This document shows positions 37,841 through 47,784 of a stretch of DNA of 64,000 nt, one piece after another. Source of the DNA: Caulobacter sp. BP25. GTDB lineage: Bacteria; Pseudomonadota; Alphaproteobacteria; Caulobacterales; Caulobacteraceae. Numbering within the stretch: position 1 is the first letter of the stretch; every line of letters begins with the position of its first letter. The position numbers were made by a program, and so were the translations under genes. The notes below the pieces were generated by a model. It was not told where the DNA came from. It searched no databases and worked only from the letters and a program-made list of their open reading frames with translations. The stretch lies in the NCBI RefSeq assembly GCF_002737755.1, contig NZ_PEGH01000017.1, positions 620,001 through 684,000 of the forward strand, written 5' to 3'.

Positions 37841-38757
37841 GAAGCGCCGAGATCCTCGGAAACCGCCTCCGCAGTCTCGGTCCGTGGCGCGGAGCCGCCT
37901 CGCACCCGCACCCGGCGCACGCGGCGAGGGTCGGCCTCGACCACCTCGAATTCGTAGCCGTCGGGATGGGCGATCACCTCGCCCCGTTGCGGGACCCGAC
38001 CCGCCAGGGCGACGACGAGGCCGGCGACGGTGTCGATGTCCTCTTCCATATCGGGGGGCGCCAGCTCACGGCCGAGGGCCGCTTCCAGCTCCTCCAGCGG
38101 CGCGCGGGCGTCGGCGTCATAGACCCCGCCCGGCCGGGCCACGATCGCGGCGGAGGCCGCGTCGTCATGCTCGTCGTCGATCTCGCCGACCACCGCCTCG
38201 ATCAAGTCTTCCATCGTCACCACGCCGTCCGTGCCGCCGAACTCGTCGATGACCAGCGCCATGTGAATCCGGCTGGTGCGCATGCGCAGCAGCAGGTCGG
38301 CGGCCTTCATCGAGGCGGGAACGTACAACGCCTCACGGCGCAGCTTGTTCAAAACGAGGTCCCCGCCGGTCGGGCGCTTTTCGTCCTCGGCCAGCAGCCG
38401 GAAGACGTCCTTGACGTGGATGACGCCCACGGGATCGTCCAAGGTCTCGCGATAGATCGGCATCCTTGAATGCCCGGCTTCGAGGAATTGGGCGACCAGG
38501 GCGTCGAACGGCGTGGCCAGCTCGACGGCGACGATGTCGGCGCGCGGCGTCATCACATCGGCGACCCGCAGGGTCTGGAACGCCTCGGCCTGGTCGACAA
38601 TGTCGACCTCGCCGGCCTGGGCGGGCGGCTCGGGCGGGCGCGAAGACTCGCCACCGTCGGCGGTCAGCCGCTTTCGCATGCGTCTGAAAAACGCCCGCAC
38701 GCCCCGGCTTCTTCGCGCCGGCGCGGCGGGCTGTTGACTAGGCTCGTCGCTGGGCAT
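37837..38757 (-). CDS. CBS-domain protein, CorC/YbeX (TlyC-like)
   Basis: A 306-aa cytoplasmic protein: two CBS domains at about 60-190 (VADVMTPRADIVAVELATPF; RTSRIHMALVIDEFGGTDGVVTMEDLIEAVVGEI) and a CorC/HlyC C-terminal domain at about 205-290. There are no TM segments, unlike the DUF21-containing hemolysin-like relatives, so it is of the YbeX type that neighbours ybeY and lnt. Roles in Mg/Co homeostasis or ribosome biology are suggested for the family. Confidence 0.92.
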   Translation of the reverse strand: MPSDEPSQQPAAPARRSRGVRAFFRRMRKRLTADGGESSRPPEPPAQAGEVDIVDQAEAFQTLRVADVMTPRADIVAVELATPFDALVAQFLEAGHSRMPIYRETLDDPVGVIHVKDVFRLLAEDEKRPTGGDLVLNKLRREALYVPASMKAADLLLRMRTSRIHMALVIDEFGGTDGVVTMEDLIEAVVGEIDDEHDDAASAAIVARPGGVYDADARAPLEELEAALGRELAPPDMEEDIDTVAGLVVALAGRVPQRGEVIAHPDGYEFEVVEADPRRVRRVRVRGGSAPRTETAEAVSEDLGAS

Positions 38758-38765
38758 GGCCCTGG

Positions 38766-39239
38766 TCAGCGTCCCTCTTCGTCACTGGCGTAGGGGTCAG
38801 GAACGTCCAGCCCCGCCAGGATTTCGCGTTCGAGCGCCTCCATGGCTTCCGCCTCGTCGTCGCCCTCGTGGTCGTATCCTAGGAGATGTAGCACCCCGTG
38901 CGCCACCAGATGTTGCAGGTGGTGGGCCAGCGGCTTGCCTTGCTCGGCCGCTTCGCGCGCGCAGACGCCGTAGGCCAGGGCGATGTCGCCGATCTGGCCT
39001 TCCGGGTTGGGCGGGGAGGGGAAGGACAGGACGTTGGTCGCGTAGTCCTTCTGGCGGAAGTCGCGGTTCAGGGCCTGAACGCTGTCGTCGTCGGTCAGGA
39101 GGATCACAATCCCCTGGCCTTCAATATCCTCATGCGCGTCCAGCACGGCCTGGGCCGCACGCCAGACCAAGGCCTCGACGTCCTCGGCGCCGCTCGTCCA
39201 GGCCTCGTCCTCGATTTCAATGTCTACAGTGATGGTCAT
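38766..39239 (-). CDS. ybeY: Endoribonuclease YbeY
   Basis: A 157-aa metal-dependent RNase involved in 16S rRNA maturation and ribosome quality control. The zinc motif HLVAHGVLHLLGYDH matches H-x3-H-x5-H, and the conserved arginine lies in LNRDFRQKDYATNVLSFP. It starts directly after the phoH stop. Confidence 0.97.
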   Translation of the reverse strand: MTITVDIEIEDEAWTSGAEDVEALVWRAAQAVLDAHEDIEGQGIVILLTDDDSVQALNRDFRQKDYATNVLSFPSPPNPEGQIGDIALAYGVCAREAAEQGKPLAHHLQHLVAHGVLHLLGYDHEGDDEAEAMEALEREILAGLDVPDPYASDEEGR

Positions 39240-40184
39240 TCAGCGCGGTGTATTCTGCGCCGCGTCGGCGTCATAGGCCTTAACGATCCGCTCGACGAGC
39301 GGATGGCGCACCACGTCCGCCGAGGTGAAGCGCGACACCGCCACCCCCTCGACCCCCTCCAGGATCGAGACGGCGTGAGCCAGGCCCGAGTCGCGCGGGT
39401 TCAGAAGGTCGACCTGGGTCGGATCGCCCGTGACGACCATACGCGCGCCTTCGCCCAAGCGCGTCAGCACCATCTTCATCTGAAGGCGCGAGCAGTTCTG
39501 CGCCTCGTCGACGATGACGAAGGCGTGGCTGAGCGTGCGACCGCGCATGAAGGCGATCGGGGCGACCTCAATCTCCAGCTTTTCCCGACGCCGACGCAGC
39601 TGGTCGGCGCCCATGATGTCGGTCAGGGCCTCCCAGACCGGCGCCATGTAGGGGTCGACCTTCTCGTTCAGGTCCCCGGGCAGGAAGCCCAGCTTCTCGC
39701 CGGCCTCGACGGCGGGGCGGGTGACGATCAAGCGATCGACCTCGCCGCGCAACAGCATTCCCGCGCCATGGGCCACGGCCAGGAAAGTCTTGCCGGTGCC
39801 GGCCGGACCCAGGCCAAAGCTCAGCGGATGGCTGGCCATGGCCTCCATATAGCGGGCCTGGCCCTTGGTCTTGGGCGAGACATTGCCCTTGCGCACCGCG
39901 CGGGGCGAAGCCTGGCCGCCGGCCTGGTGCGCGACGCCCAGGGCGATACGAACATCGGCCTCGACCACTTCCTCGCCGGCGTCGGCGCGATTGGCCAGAG
40001 CCTCCAGAACCCTCTTGGCGCCGGTGCGTCCCCGCGCGTCGCCGGTGATGGTGACCCCGCCGCCTGGCGTCTCGATCAGCACCTTGAAGGCGTCTTCAAT
40101 CAGGGCGGCGTGGCGACCGGACGGACCGGAGACGGCGTGGACGGCGTCGTCGGACAGCGGCAGGAACTCAGGCGTGCGGCTCAA
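39240..40184 (-). CDS. phoH: PhoH-like ATPase
   Basis: A 314-aa P-loop ATPase: Walker [12 protein letters not shown] and Walker [12 protein letters not shown], with GRTLSHAF between and GDPTQVDL after. An N-terminal KH-like region (about 30-100) precedes it. The start is decided by context: TTG 40182-40184 (TTGA overlap with the miaB stop) with GGAG 6 nt upstream; the frame is open further but lies inside miaB. The PhoH-YbeY pairing is widespread and points to RNA metabolism. Confidence 0.93.
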   Translation of the reverse strand: MSRTPEFLPLSDDAVHAVSGPSGRHAALIEDAFKVLIETPGGGVTITGDARGRTGAKRVLEALANRADAGEEVVEADVRIALGVAHQAGGQASPRAVRKGNVSPKTKGQARYMEAMASHPLSFGLGPAGTGKTFLAVAHGAGMLLRGEVDRLIVTRPAVEAGEKLGFLPGDLNEKVDPYMAPVWEALTDIMGADQLRRRREKLEIEVAPIAFMRGRTLSHAFVIVDEAQNCSRLQMKMVLTRLGEGARMVVTGDPTQVDLLNPRDSGLAHAVSILEGVEGVAVSRFTSADVVRHPLVERIVKAYDADAAQNTPR

Positions 40185-41527
40185 GCGGTCTCCAGGACAG
40201 GTTCGAGCGTCCCGCCCAAGCTCATCTTGGCGGCGCTCTCGATACGGACGGGAACGATCTTCCCGAGCAATTGTTCGCCGCCCTCGCAATGGACGGCCTG
40301 CAGATAGGGGCTGCGGCCGACGATCTGACCGGTGTGGCGGCCGGGCTTTTCGAACAGCACGGGCAGCACCTTGCCGACCTGGGCGGCGTTGAACGCGCGC
40401 TGCTGCTCGTCCAGCAGCTGGTTCAGGCGCTCTAGGCGCTCGGCCTTGACCTCTTCGTCGACCTGGCCCGGCATGGCCGAGGCCGGCGTGCCCGGACGAC
40501 GCGAATATTTGAACGAAAAGGCGCTGGCGAAGCCGACCTCGCGGACGAGATCCAAGGTCTTCTCGAAATCGCCGTCGCGCTCGCCGGGGAAGCCGACGAT
40601 GAAATCGCCGCTCATGGCGATGTCAGGCCGCGCGGCGCGGATGCGCTCGATCAGGCGGACATAGCTTTCGGCCGTGTGGTCGCGGTTCATGGCCTTGAGA
40701 ATCTTGTCGCTGCCCGCCTGCACCGGCAGGTGCAGATACGGCATCAGCTCCGGCAGCTCGCCATGCGCCTCGATCAGATCATCGCCCATGTCGCGCGGAT
40801 GGCTGGTCGTATAGCGGATGCGGTCCAGGCCATCGATGTGAGCCAGCCGGCGGACCAGCGTGGCCAGGGTCGAGCCGTCGCCGTCATAGGCGTTGACGTT
40901 CTGGCCCAGCAGGGTGACCTCGCGGACGCCCTGGTCGGCCAGGCGCTTGGCCTCCTCGACGATATCGTTCACCGGGCGCGACCACTCGCCGCCGCGCGTG
41001 TAAGGCACGACGCAGAAGGTGCAGAACTTGTCGCAACCCTCCTGGACCGTCAGGAACGCGGTCACTCCGGTGACGTGGCGCTCGGCCGGCAGGGCGTCGA
41101 ACTTCTCGTCGGCGGCGAAGTCGGCGGCCAGGCGTTCGCCGGTCGCGCGGTGGGCGCGGGCGATCAGCTCCGGCAACTGGTGATACGCCTGCGGACCGAC
41201 GACCAGATCGACCGCCTTCTGGCGATGCATGATCTCTTTGCCCTCGGCCTGGGCGACGCACCCGGCCACGGCGATGGTCATGCGACCGCCGGCCTGCGCC
41301 TTCCGGTCCTTCATCTGCTTGATGTAGCCGAGCTCGGAATAGACCTTCTCGGTGGCCTTCTCGCGGATGTGGCAGGTGTTCAACACCACCAGGTCCGCGC
41401 CTTCCGGGTCATCGACGACGCCATAGCCCAGCGGGCGCAGGACGTCGGCCATGCGCTCGCTGTCATAGACGTTCATCTGACAGCCGTAGGTCTTGATAAA
41501 GAGGCGCTTTTGCGGGGGCTCGCTCAT
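40181..41527 (-). CDS. miaB: tRNA-2-methylthio-N6-dimethylallyladenosine synthase
   Basis: A 448-aa radical-SAM methylthiotransferase acting on i6A37. The N-terminal UPF0004 cluster has cysteines in [18 protein letters not shown] and AGCVAQAEG; the radical-SAM cluster is [15 protein letters not shown]; the C-terminal TRAM domain starts near 375 ([19 protein letters not shown]). The order fur-miaB-phoH-ybeY is typical of alphaproteobacteria. Confidence 0.97.
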   Translation of the reverse strand: MSEPPQKRLFIKTYGCQMNVYDSERMADVLRPLGYGVVDDPEGADLVVLNTCHIREKATEKVYSELGYIKQMKDRKAQAGGRMTIAVAGCVAQAEGKEIMHRQKAVDLVVGPQAYHQLPELIARAHRATGERLAADFAADEKFDALPAERHVTGVTAFLTVQEGCDKFCTFCVVPYTRGGEWSRPVNDIVEEAKRLADQGVREVTLLGQNVNAYDGDGSTLATLVRRLAHIDGLDRIRYTTSHPRDMGDDLIEAHGELPELMPYLHLPVQAGSDKILKAMNRDHTAESYVRLIERIRAARPDIAMSGDFIVGFPGERDGDFEKTLDLVREVGFASAFSFKYSRRPGTPASAMPGQVDEEVKAERLERLNQLLDEQQRAFNAAQVGKVLPVLFEKPGRHTGQIVGRSPYLQAVHCEGGEQLLGKIVPVRIESAAKMSLGGTLEPVLETA

Positions 41528-41573
41528 CCGGCGAGGTTATGGGGTCGAGAGGCCCGTTCCGCAAGGGCGGGTT

Positions 41574-41686
41574 CCTCCCCCGCGATGCGGGGGAGGTGGC
41601 CCAGAGGGCCGGAGGGGGCAAGCTGGGCTTGCGCGGCAATAGCCCCCTCAGTCACTTCGTGACAGCTCCCCCGCATCGCGGGGGAG
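41574..41686. repeat. GC-rich intergenic repeat (CTCCCCCGC family)
   Basis: A palindrome CTCCCCCGCGATGCGGGGGA-type block (41574-41596) recurs inverted at 41666-41686, with GCCGGAGGGGGC and CACTTCGTG between. It fills most of the 167-bp gap between fur and miaB. A looser relative is at 50619-50663. Confidence 0.8.
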
Positions 41687-41694
41687 CATCTTGA

Positions 41695-42102
41695 TCACTC
41701 CTCCAGCGGCACCCCGTAGAGCTCCAGCCGGTGGTCCACCAGCTTGTAGCCGAGCTTGCGGGCGATGGCGTTTTGGAGGGCCTCGATCTCCTCGTCCACG
41801 AACTCAACGACCTTGCCGGTCTTCATGTCGATCAGGTGGTCGTGGTGATGGGTCGGGGTCTCTTCGTAGCGCGAGCGACCGTCGCGGAAGTCGTGGCGCT
41901 CGATGATGCCGCTCTCCTCAAAGAGGCGCACGGTGCGATAGACCGTGGCGATCGAGATGTGCGGGTCGATGGCGTGAGCGCGGCGGTGCAGCTCCTCGAC
42001 ATCGGGATGGTCCTCGGCGGACGACAGCACGCGCGCGATGACGCGGCGCTGATCCGTCATGCGCATGCCCTTTTCGATACAGGCCTTTTCGAGTCGATCC
42101 AA
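41695..42102 (-). CDS. fur: Ferric uptake regulator Fur
   Basis: A 135-aa iron-responsive repressor. It has an N-terminal winged helix (GMRMTDQRRVIARVL, ISIATVYRTVRLFEESGII) and a C-terminal metal/dimer domain with HHHDHLIDMKTGKVVEF. It lacks the CxxC structural-zinc cysteines, as usual for alphaproteobacterial Fur. A likely target is the TonB receptor at 15.5 kb. Genes rimI, tsaB upstream and miaB downstream match the conserved order. Confidence 0.93.
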   Translation of the reverse strand: MDRLEKACIEKGMRMTDQRRVIARVLSSAEDHPDVEELHRRAHAIDPHISIATVYRTVRLFEESGIIERHDFRDGRSRYEETPTHHHDHLIDMKTGKVVEFVDEEIEALQNAIARKLGYKLVDHRLELYGVPLEE

Positions 42103-42146
42103 GGCGGAGCCTCCGTCTGAGTCGCGGCAAGATAGGCAATCCGCCC

Positions 42147-42599
42147 TTAAGTGTTAAGCGCCCGCCGCATGACCACCGCGTCCTTGGCGCCATCGGGATG
42201 GGGATAATAGCCTTTTCGCAGTCCGACCTTGGCGAAACGGGCGCTCTGATAGAGAGCGATGGCGGCGGCGTTGTCGACCGCGACCTCCAGGAAAAGCGCT
42301 TCGGCGCCTGTTTCGGCGGCGATCCCGGCGGCAACCTCGACCAGGGCCGCGCCCCAGCCGCGCCGGCGGGCGGCGGGATCGACGGCGATGGTCAGAATCT
42401 CGGCCTCGCCCGCAATCGAACGGCACAGGATAAAGCCCTTGGCCTCCGCAGGTTCGCCCGCCTCGCCCAGGACGGCGAAGGCGCCCGGCGACTTCAGCAG
42501 GTCCTCGAACTCCAGCGCTGTCCAGGGCCGGTCGAAGGCTTTGTCGTGCAGGTCGGCGAGATCGAACGAGGCCTCGGGCCCAACAGGACGCAGGTTCAT
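42147..42599 (-). CDS. rimI: Ribosomal-protein-alanine N-acetyltransferase
   Basis: A 150-aa GNAT acetyltransferase. The acetyl-CoA loop is VDPAARRRGWGAALVEVA, followed by LFLEVAVDNAAAIALYQSARFAKVGLRKGYY, the RimI signature. RimI acetylates ribosomal protein S18 in E. coli. Its start overlaps the tsaB stop by 4 bp; tsaB-rimI pairs are common. Confidence 0.94.
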   Translation of the reverse strand: MNLRPVGPEASFDLADLHDKAFDRPWTALEFEDLLKSPGAFAVLGEAGEPAEAKGFILCRSIAGEAEILTIAVDPAARRRGWGAALVEVAAGIAAETGAEALFLEVAVDNAAAIALYQSARFAKVGLRKGYYPHPDGAKDAVVMRRALNT

Positions 42600-43237
42600 A
42601 ACGAGGCGGCTGGCAAGGTGGCGTAGGGCGCGCGCAGATAGAGCGGCCGGGGCGAATGGCTGGGCGCGGGTCGCGCGGCGGCCAGCTTGGCGATCGCAAC
42701 AGGATCGGGCGCCGCCGGCGTCAGGACCCTGGCCCCGCTCAAGACATCGGCCAGCAGGGGCGCGCCCGAACCGATCAGCGTCGCCGGCCCGCCAGAATAA
42801 AGCTCGGCCAGCCGCGCGGCGGCCTCGCCAACACCCAAGGCGTCAGGAGCCATCAGGGCGACCCTGTCGGCGAAGACCTGGATATAGACTTGGCCCATCC
42901 GCGCATCGAGCACGGCGGCGACGAAGCCGTCGACGCCGAACGCCAGGGCCTCCAGCGTGGTGACACCGACGCAAGGGATCGACAAGGCCGTCGCCAGCCC
43001 CTTGGCGAAGGCCAGACCCACCCGCAGGCCGGTGAATGAGCCCGGACCGACGGTAACGCCGATCCGGTCGAGGTCCGTGAAGGTGATCCCCGCTTCGGCG
43101 GCGGCTTCGCGGGCAATGATCCCGATCCGCTCCTGGTGGCCACGGGTCATGGATTCGCTACGCGCGGCCAAGACTCGCTCGCCGTCGAACACGGCGACCG
43201 AACTGGCGCCAAGGCAGGTGTCGATGGACAGGATCAT
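42596..43237 (-). CDS. tsaB: tRNA threonylcarbamoyladenosine biosynthesis protein TsaB
   Basis: A 213-aa ASKHA-fold partner of TsaD. The N-terminus ILSIDTCLGASSVAVFDGE and the segment VTVGPGSFTGLRVGLAFAKGL are diagnostic; it lacks the TsaD HxxxH metal site. I chose ATG 43235-43237; an in-frame TTG at 43255 overlaps the upstream gene. It is needed for t6A with TsaD (428-1546). Confidence 0.95.
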   Translation of the reverse strand: MILSIDTCLGASSVAVFDGERVLAARSESMTRGHQERIGIIAREAAAEAGITFTDLDRIGVTVGPGSFTGLRVGLAFAKGLATALSIPCVGVTTLEALAFGVDGFVAAVLDARMGQVYIQVFADRVALMAPDALGVGEAAARLAELYSGGPATLIGSGAPLLADVLSGARVLTPAAPDPVAIAKLAAARPAPSHSPRPLYLRAPYATLPAASL

Positions 43238-43241
43238 GGGA

Positions 43242-43871
43242 TCAGGCCGCGCCAACCGCCGCGCCTTCGGCGGGTCGCCAAATCAGAGCGTTGAGCTGGC
43301 CCCTGGCCTTCAGCGTCGCCTCGGGCGGGACGCCGCCCTTGGTCCAACCCGGCACGCCGAAGACATAGGACACCGTGGCGGCTTCCGGACGGACGCAGAT
43401 CACCTGATTGACCTCGCGCCCCTGGCCGACGCGGCATTGCTCGACCGTGAACCCGAGATCGCCCCACCTGGTCAGCAGCGTCTCGCCCTTGGGGTCTCGG
43501 ACATCGCCAGCGGCGGCCGCGACGTATCCGATCGCGCCCTCGTCCGTCTTGCCGATCTCCAGCAGCGGGGTGTTGTCCTGCTCGACGGTGATGACGGGCT
43601 GGGCGGGTCCCTCGCCGAAATGCAGGAAGGCCTGCTCGACCTTGGCCTTGGGGAACAGCGCCTTCAGCGTCGGAAGGTCGAAGGCCGTCGCCCCGCTGAT
43701 CGGGCCCACGCCGTCCTTGGTGACCGCCAGAGGACCGCCGGCATAGGGCGCGACGGCCAAGGCCACGGGCGCCTTGGCATCGGACTTCGGAGCATCTTGG
43801 CCCCGCTTGGCCGGCCCGCAGGCGGCCAGAAGGGCAAGGGTCAGGATGAAAAGGGCGTCACGCGGGATCAT
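43242..43871 (-). CDS. DUF1131-like lipoprotein
   Basis: A 209-aa probable lipoprotein: signal peptide with lipobox LLAAC (Cys18), then a globular domain with KDGVGPISGATAFDLPTLKALFP, which is the DUF1131 pattern, and a late EQCRVGQGREVNQVICV with two cysteines. The function is unknown; family members are envelope lipoproteins. It sits 4 bp before tsaB, so it may be the first gene of the tsaB-rimI unit. Confidence 0.8.
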   Translation of the reverse strand: MIPRDALFILTLALLAACGPAKRGQDAPKSDAKAPVALAVAPYAGGPLAVTKDGVGPISGATAFDLPTLKALFPKAKVEQAFLHFGEGPAQPVITVEQDNTPLLEIGKTDEGAIGYVAAAAGDVRDPKGETLLTRWGDLGFTVEQCRVGQGREVNQVICVRPEAATVSYVFGVPGWTKGGVPPEATLKARGQLNALIWRPAEGAAVGAA

Positions 43872-43889
43872 GCGCCCTTCTAACGCGCG

Positions 43890-43928
43890 AGCGCCCTCGC
43901 CGTCACGCGAACTGACGGCGAGGGCGCT
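43890..43928. terminator. Strong 16-bp inverted repeat between the RutE-like and DUF1131 genes
   Basis: AGCGCCCTCGCCGTCA (43890-43905) pairs perfectly with 43913-43928 around a 7-nt loop. It lies 6 bp past the RutE-like stop (minus strand). T-runs are weak: TTT on the plus side only. It probably ends the RutE-like transcript and overlaps the promoter region of the DUF1131 gene. Confidence 0.6.
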
Positions 43929-43934
43929 TTGGCC

Positions 43935-44522
43935 CTAGAGGATCTTCGCCGCCGCGTCGAAGTCCAGACGCGGACCGCGCGGATGCAGGCCCTCGTCCGT
44001 GCCATAGCCGATCGAGACGATGAAATTGCTCTTGATGTTCGTGCCCGCGAAGAACTCGGCGTCGACGGCGGCGTTGTCGAAGCCTGACATCGGACCCGTG
44101 TCCAGGCCCAGCGCCCGCGCGGCCAGGATGAAGTAGCCGCCTTGCAGCGAGCTGTTTCGGAAAGCAGTGGCTTCCCGGCCGGCCGCGTCGCCGAACCAAT
44201 CCTTGGCCCCCGGGGCGTGCGGGAACAGGGTGTCGAGGGTCTCCGGGAAATCAAGATCGTAGCCGACGATGACGGTCGCCGGCGCCTGGAGGATCTTCTT
44301 GCCGTTAGAGCCCGAGGAGAGGGCCGCCAGCTTGGCCTTCGCCTCGGGGCTGGTCACGAACACGAACCGCGCCGGTGTCGAGTTCACCGCCGTCGGACCA
44401 AACTTCACCAGGTCATACAGCTCGCGCAGCAGGCTCTCGGGAAGCGGATCGGCTTTCCAGCCATTGCGGGTGCGAGCGTCGGTGAACAGTTGGGCGAGCG
44501 CGGGCGTGTCGAGCTTGGACAT
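43935..44522 (-). CDS. RutE/HadB-like nitroreductase family protein (malonic semialdehyde reductase-like)
   Basis: A 195-aa FMN-dependent oxidoreductase. [39 protein letters not shown] is the RutE-type opening, [27 protein letters not shown] the middle, and [24 protein letters not shown] the end. In E. coli RutE acts in uracil breakdown; no other rut genes are nearby, so it is more likely a general nitro/quinone reductase. An AT-rich palindrome lies 23 bp upstream. Confidence 0.88.
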   Translation of the reverse strand: MSKLDTPALAQLFTDARTRNGWKADPLPESLLRELYDLVKFGPTAVNSTPARFVFVTSPEAKAKLAALSSGSNGKKILQAPATVIVGYDLDFPETLDTLFPHAPGAKDWFGDAAGREATAFRNSSLQGGYFILAARALGLDTGPMSGFDNAAVDAEFFAGTNIKSNFIVSIGYGTDEGLHPRGPRLDFDAAAKIL

Positions 44523-44544
44523 CAGCGATCCTCAAGAAAGCTAT

Positions 44545-44565
44545 TTGCAACTTCTATAGTTACAA
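44545..44565 (-). promoter_or_regulatory. AT-rich palindromic operator upstream of the nitroreductase gene
   Basis: TTGCAACT (44545-44552) and AGTTACAA (44558-44565) are near-perfect arms (7 of 8) with a 5-bp centre. The shape resembles HxlR/MarR-type redox-sensor operators that often control nitroreductases. The regulator is not in the window. Confidence 0.5.
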
Positions 44566-44598
44566 TATGAACTTCCCCACCGAAGCGCAAGCGGCCGA

Positions 44599-45174
44599 TC
44601 AGCCGAGCGTCTGCTCGACGCGGGTCACTTCCGGCACATAGTGCTTGAGCATGTTCTCGACGCCGGACTTGAGCGTGGCCGACGAAGACGGGCAGCCCGA
44701 GCAGGCGCCGCGCATGTGCAGCCAGACGACGCCCGTCTGCGGCTCGAAGCGCGAGAAGACGATGTCGCCGCCGTCCTGGGCCACGGCCGGCCGGATGCGG
44801 GTGTCCAAGAGTTCCTTGATCTCGGCGACGATCTGCGAGGCCTCCTCGTCATAGACGCCGTCCTCGTCGTGGCCGCCACCGGCCTCGGCGTCCAGCAGCA
44901 GCGGCCGGCCGCTGGTGAAGTGGTCCATGATCGCCGCCAGGATCGGCGCCTTCAGGTGCGGCCACTGGGCGTCCTCGCCCTTGGTCACCGTCAGGAAGTC
45001 GGGGCCAAAGAACACCCGCGTCACATCGCCCAGGTCGAACAGCGCCTTGGCCAGGGGCGAGGCGTCGCCCTCCTCGGCCGTGCGGAACTCGCGCGCGCCC
45101 TCTCCCAGGACCTCGCGGCCGGGCAGGAACTTCAGCACCTCGGGATTGGGCGTGGTTTCGGTCTGAATGAACAT
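44599..45174 (-). CDS. NfuA-type iron-sulfur cluster carrier
   Basis: A 191-aa Fe-S scaffold/carrier. The N-terminal Nfu_N domain (FIQTETTPNPEVLKFLPGREVL, AKALFDLGDVTRVFFGPDFLTVTK) and the C-terminal NifU domain with C-x2-C in GACSGCPSS deliver [4Fe-4S] clusters. ATG 45172-45174 gives the mitochondrial-NFU1-like N-terminus. It is divergent from the P450 gene, 118 bp apart. Confidence 0.95.
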   Translation of the reverse strand: MFIQTETTPNPEVLKFLPGREVLGEGAREFRTAEEGDASPLAKALFDLGDVTRVFFGPDFLTVTKGEDAQWPHLKAPILAAIMDHFTSGRPLLLDAEAGGGHDEDGVYDEEASQIVAEIKELLDTRIRPAVAQDGGDIVFSRFEPQTGVVWLHMRGACSGCPSSSATLKSGVENMLKHYVPEVTRVEQTLG

Positions 45175-45292
45175 GGGCTTGAAATGGACCTCGCGGCCTT
45201 CCGACGCAAGTCTGGGGCGCCTCAACAAAGAAAGTGACACCAGCGTCATTTTCTGGCGTCATACGCGGAACAATGATCTGCGGGAGGATCAG

Positions 45293-46561
45293 ATGAGCGA
45301 CGGTTCGGTGGACCTGAAGGAAGCCGCGCGCGCGCAAGCCTATGCGACGCCGCTGGAAGACATCCACGTGGCCAGCCCGGCCCTGTTCCAGGCCGACGCC
45401 ATGTGGCCCTATTTCGAACGGCTGCGAAAAGAAGCGCCCGTCCACTATTCCAAGGGCGACGAGGAAACCGGGCCGTACTGGTCGATCACCCGCTATAACG
45501 ACATCATGACGGTGGACACGACCCATCAGGTCTTCTCGTCCGACGCGCACCTGGGCGGGATCACGATCCGGAACTTCGACGAGGACTTCGTCCTGCCGAT
45601 GTTCATCGCCATGGACCCGCCCAAGCACGACATCCAGCGCAAGACCGTCAGCCCGATCGTCTCGCCGCAGAACCTCTCCCGGCTGGAAGGGATCATCCGC
45701 GAGCGCGTGCAGCACATCCTGGACGAGCTGCCGATCAATGAGCCCTTCGACTGGGTCGACAGGGTCTCGATCGAGCTGACCACCCAGATGCTGGCCACCC
45801 TGTTCGACTTCCCCTGGGAAGAGCGCCGCAAGCTGACCCGCTGGTCCGACGTCGCCACCGCCTCGCCCGAGAGCGGCATCGTCGAGAGCGAGGACGCCCG
45901 CCGCGCCGAACTGCTGGAGTGCCTGGGCTATTTCACCAATCTGTGGAACGAGCGGGTCAACCAGACCGAGCCCGGCAGCGACCTGATCTCGATGCTGGCC
46001 CACGGCGAGGCCACCCGCGACATGCCGCCGATGGAGTACCTGGGCAATGTCATCCTGCTGATCGTCGGCGGCAATGACACGACCCGCAACTCGCTGACCG
46101 GCGGCCTCTACGCCCTCTCTAAGAACCCCCAGGAAGAGGCCAAGCTGCGCGCCGATCCCAGCCTGATCCCGAACATGGTCTCGGAGATCATCCGCTGGCA
46201 GACCCCGCTGGCCCACATGCGCCGCACGGCGCTGGAGGACTACGAGCTGGCCGGCCAGACCATCAAGAAGGGCGACAAGGTCGTCATGTGGTACGTCTCG
46301 GGTAACCGCGACGACACGGTCATCGAGGACGCCGACAAGTTCATCGTCGACCGCCCCAACGCCCGCCGCCACCTGTCGTTCGGCTTTGGCATCCACCGCT
46401 GCGTCGGCAACCGCCTGGCCGAGATGCAGCTGCGCATCGTCTGGGAGGAGATCCTCCAGCGCTTCCCCCGGATCGAGGTCCTGGAGGAGCCGAGGCGCGT
46501 CTTCTCGACCTTCGTGAAGGGCTACGAGCGGATGATGGTGCGGATTCCGGAGCGCCTTTAG
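45293..46561 (+). CDS. Cytochrome P450, CYP153-like (terminal alkane/fatty-acid hydroxylase type)
   Basis: A 422-aa soluble bacterial P450. The I-helix is [16 protein letters not shown], the E-x2-R motif is in EIIRWQTP, and the haem cysteine lies in [18 protein letters not shown]. The GNDTTRNS and [20 protein letters not shown] segments are those of CYP153, which hydroxylate terminal carbons of alkanes or fatty acids. ATG 45293 has GGGAGG upstream. The ferredoxin and ferredoxin reductase it needs are not adjacent. Its stop overlaps the convergent trpS stop. Confidence 0.9.
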   Translation: MSDGSVDLKEAARAQAYATPLEDIHVASPALFQADAMWPYFERLRKEAPVHYSKGDEETGPYWSITRYNDIMTVDTTHQVFSSDAHLGGITIRNFDEDFVLPMFIAMDPPKHDIQRKTVSPIVSPQNLSRLEGIIRERVQHILDELPINEPFDWVDRVSIELTTQMLATLFDFPWEERRKLTRWSDVATASPESGIVESEDARRAELLECLGYFTNLWNERVNQTEPGSDLISMLAHGEATRDMPPMEYLGNVILLIVGGNDTTRNSLTGGLYALSKNPQEEAKLRADPSLIPNMVSEIIRWQTPLAHMRRTALEDYELAGQTIKKGDKVVMWYVSGNRDDTVIEDADKFIVDRPNARRHLSFGFGIHRCVGNRLAEMQLRIVWEEILQRFPRIEVLEEPRRVFSTFVKGYERMMVRIPERL

Positions 46562-47616
46562 GCCCCCCAGAAGCCGACCAGCTTCTTGACCTCGGCCAGG
46601 GTCGGGGCGGCGGTCTCGCGAGCCTTTTCCGCGCCCTTGGCCAGGATAGCGTCCAGCACCGCCGGATCGCCCAGGAGGCCGCGCATCTTCTCGCCCACCG
46701 GGGCCAGCTTCTCGACGGCCAGCTCGGCCAGGGCCGGCTTGAAGGTCCCAAAGCCCTTGCCGGCATACTCGGCCAGCACCTGCGCCTTGGTCTGGCCCGA
46801 TAGGGCCGCGAAGATGCCCACCAGGTTGTCGGCCTCGGCGCGGGCGGCGAGCTCCTCGATCGTTTCCGGCAGCGGTTCCGGATCGGTGCGAGCCTTGCGG
46901 ACCTTGGCGGCGATGTCGTCGGCCGTGTCGGTCAGGTTGATGCGCGAATAGTCCGACGGGTCAGACTTGCTCATCTTGGCCGAACCGTCGCGCAGGCTCA
47001 TCACCCGCGCGCCCGGCCCCTGGATCAGCGGCTCGGGCTGGGGGAAGAAGACCGGCGCGCCGCCGGGGATGCCGAAGTCGTGGTTGAACTTGCCGGCGAT
47101 GTCGCGGGTCAGCTCCAGGTGCTGCTTCTGGTCCTCGCCGACCGGCACGTGGGTGGCCTTGTAGACCAGGATGTCGGCGGCCTGCAGCACCGGGTAGGTA
47201 TAGAGACCCACCGAGCTGCGCTCCTTGTGCTTGCCGCTCTTCTCCTTGAACTGGGTCATGCGGTCCAGCCAGCCCAGGCGGGCGACGCACTGGAAGATCC
47301 AGGCCAGCTCGGCGTGCTCGCGCACGGCCGACTGCGGGAAGATCGTCGCCTTGTCGGGGTCCAGGCCCGAGGCGATGTAGGCCGCCGCGATCTCGCGGGT
47401 CTGCTGGGCCAGGGCCGCCGGGTCCTGCCAGACGGTGATGGCGTGCAGGTCAGCCACGAAGATGAAGGTGTCGATCTCGTGCTGCAGGCGGGTGAACTTC
47501 ACCAGCGCGCCGAGATAGTTGCCCAGATGCAGGGCGCCGGAGGGCTGGACGCCCGAAAGCACGCGGGACGGACCCGTATAGGCTCCAGGGGCCACGGGGG
47601 GAGCTTGGTCGGTCAT
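46558..47616 (-). CDS. trpS: Tryptophanyl-tRNA synthetase
   Basis: A 352-aa class I synthetase. HIGH-type [12 protein letters not shown] near residue 27, KMSKS in [15 protein letters not shown], and tryptophan-binding [18 protein letters not shown] 47614-47616 gives about 17 extra residues before the conserved [10 protein letters not shown]. Its stop codon shares bases with the P450 stop (46558-46561). Confidence 0.97.
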   Translation of the reverse strand: MTDQAPPVAPGAYTGPSRVLSGVQPSGALHLGNYLGALVKFTRLQHEIDTFIFVADLHAITVWQDPAALAQQTREIAAAYIASGLDPDKATIFPQSAVREHAELAWIFQCVARLGWLDRMTQFKEKSGKHKERSSVGLYTYPVLQAADILVYKATHVPVGEDQKQHLELTRDIAGKFNHDFGIPGGAPVFFPQPEPLIQGPGARVMSLRDGSAKMSKSDPSDYSRINLTDTADDIAAKVRKARTDPEPLPETIEELAARAEADNLVGIFAALSGQTKAQVLAEYAGKGFGTFKPALAELAVEKLAPVGEKMRGLLGDPAVLDAILAKGAEKARETAAPTLAEVKKLVGFWGA

Positions 47617-47784
47617 GGCTCTAAGCCTTGCTGTCGAATGCGATTGAGATGGCGTGGGCGCGCGAGGGCGCATCGCGTCGAAACGCGATGATCGAAGTCA
47701 GAAGGAGCCGCGCCATCGCGGCGCGAGAGAACCGATCGAAGCCATGGCCGCTGGTTAGCAAGGTCCCGCCCCACACTCAACATC

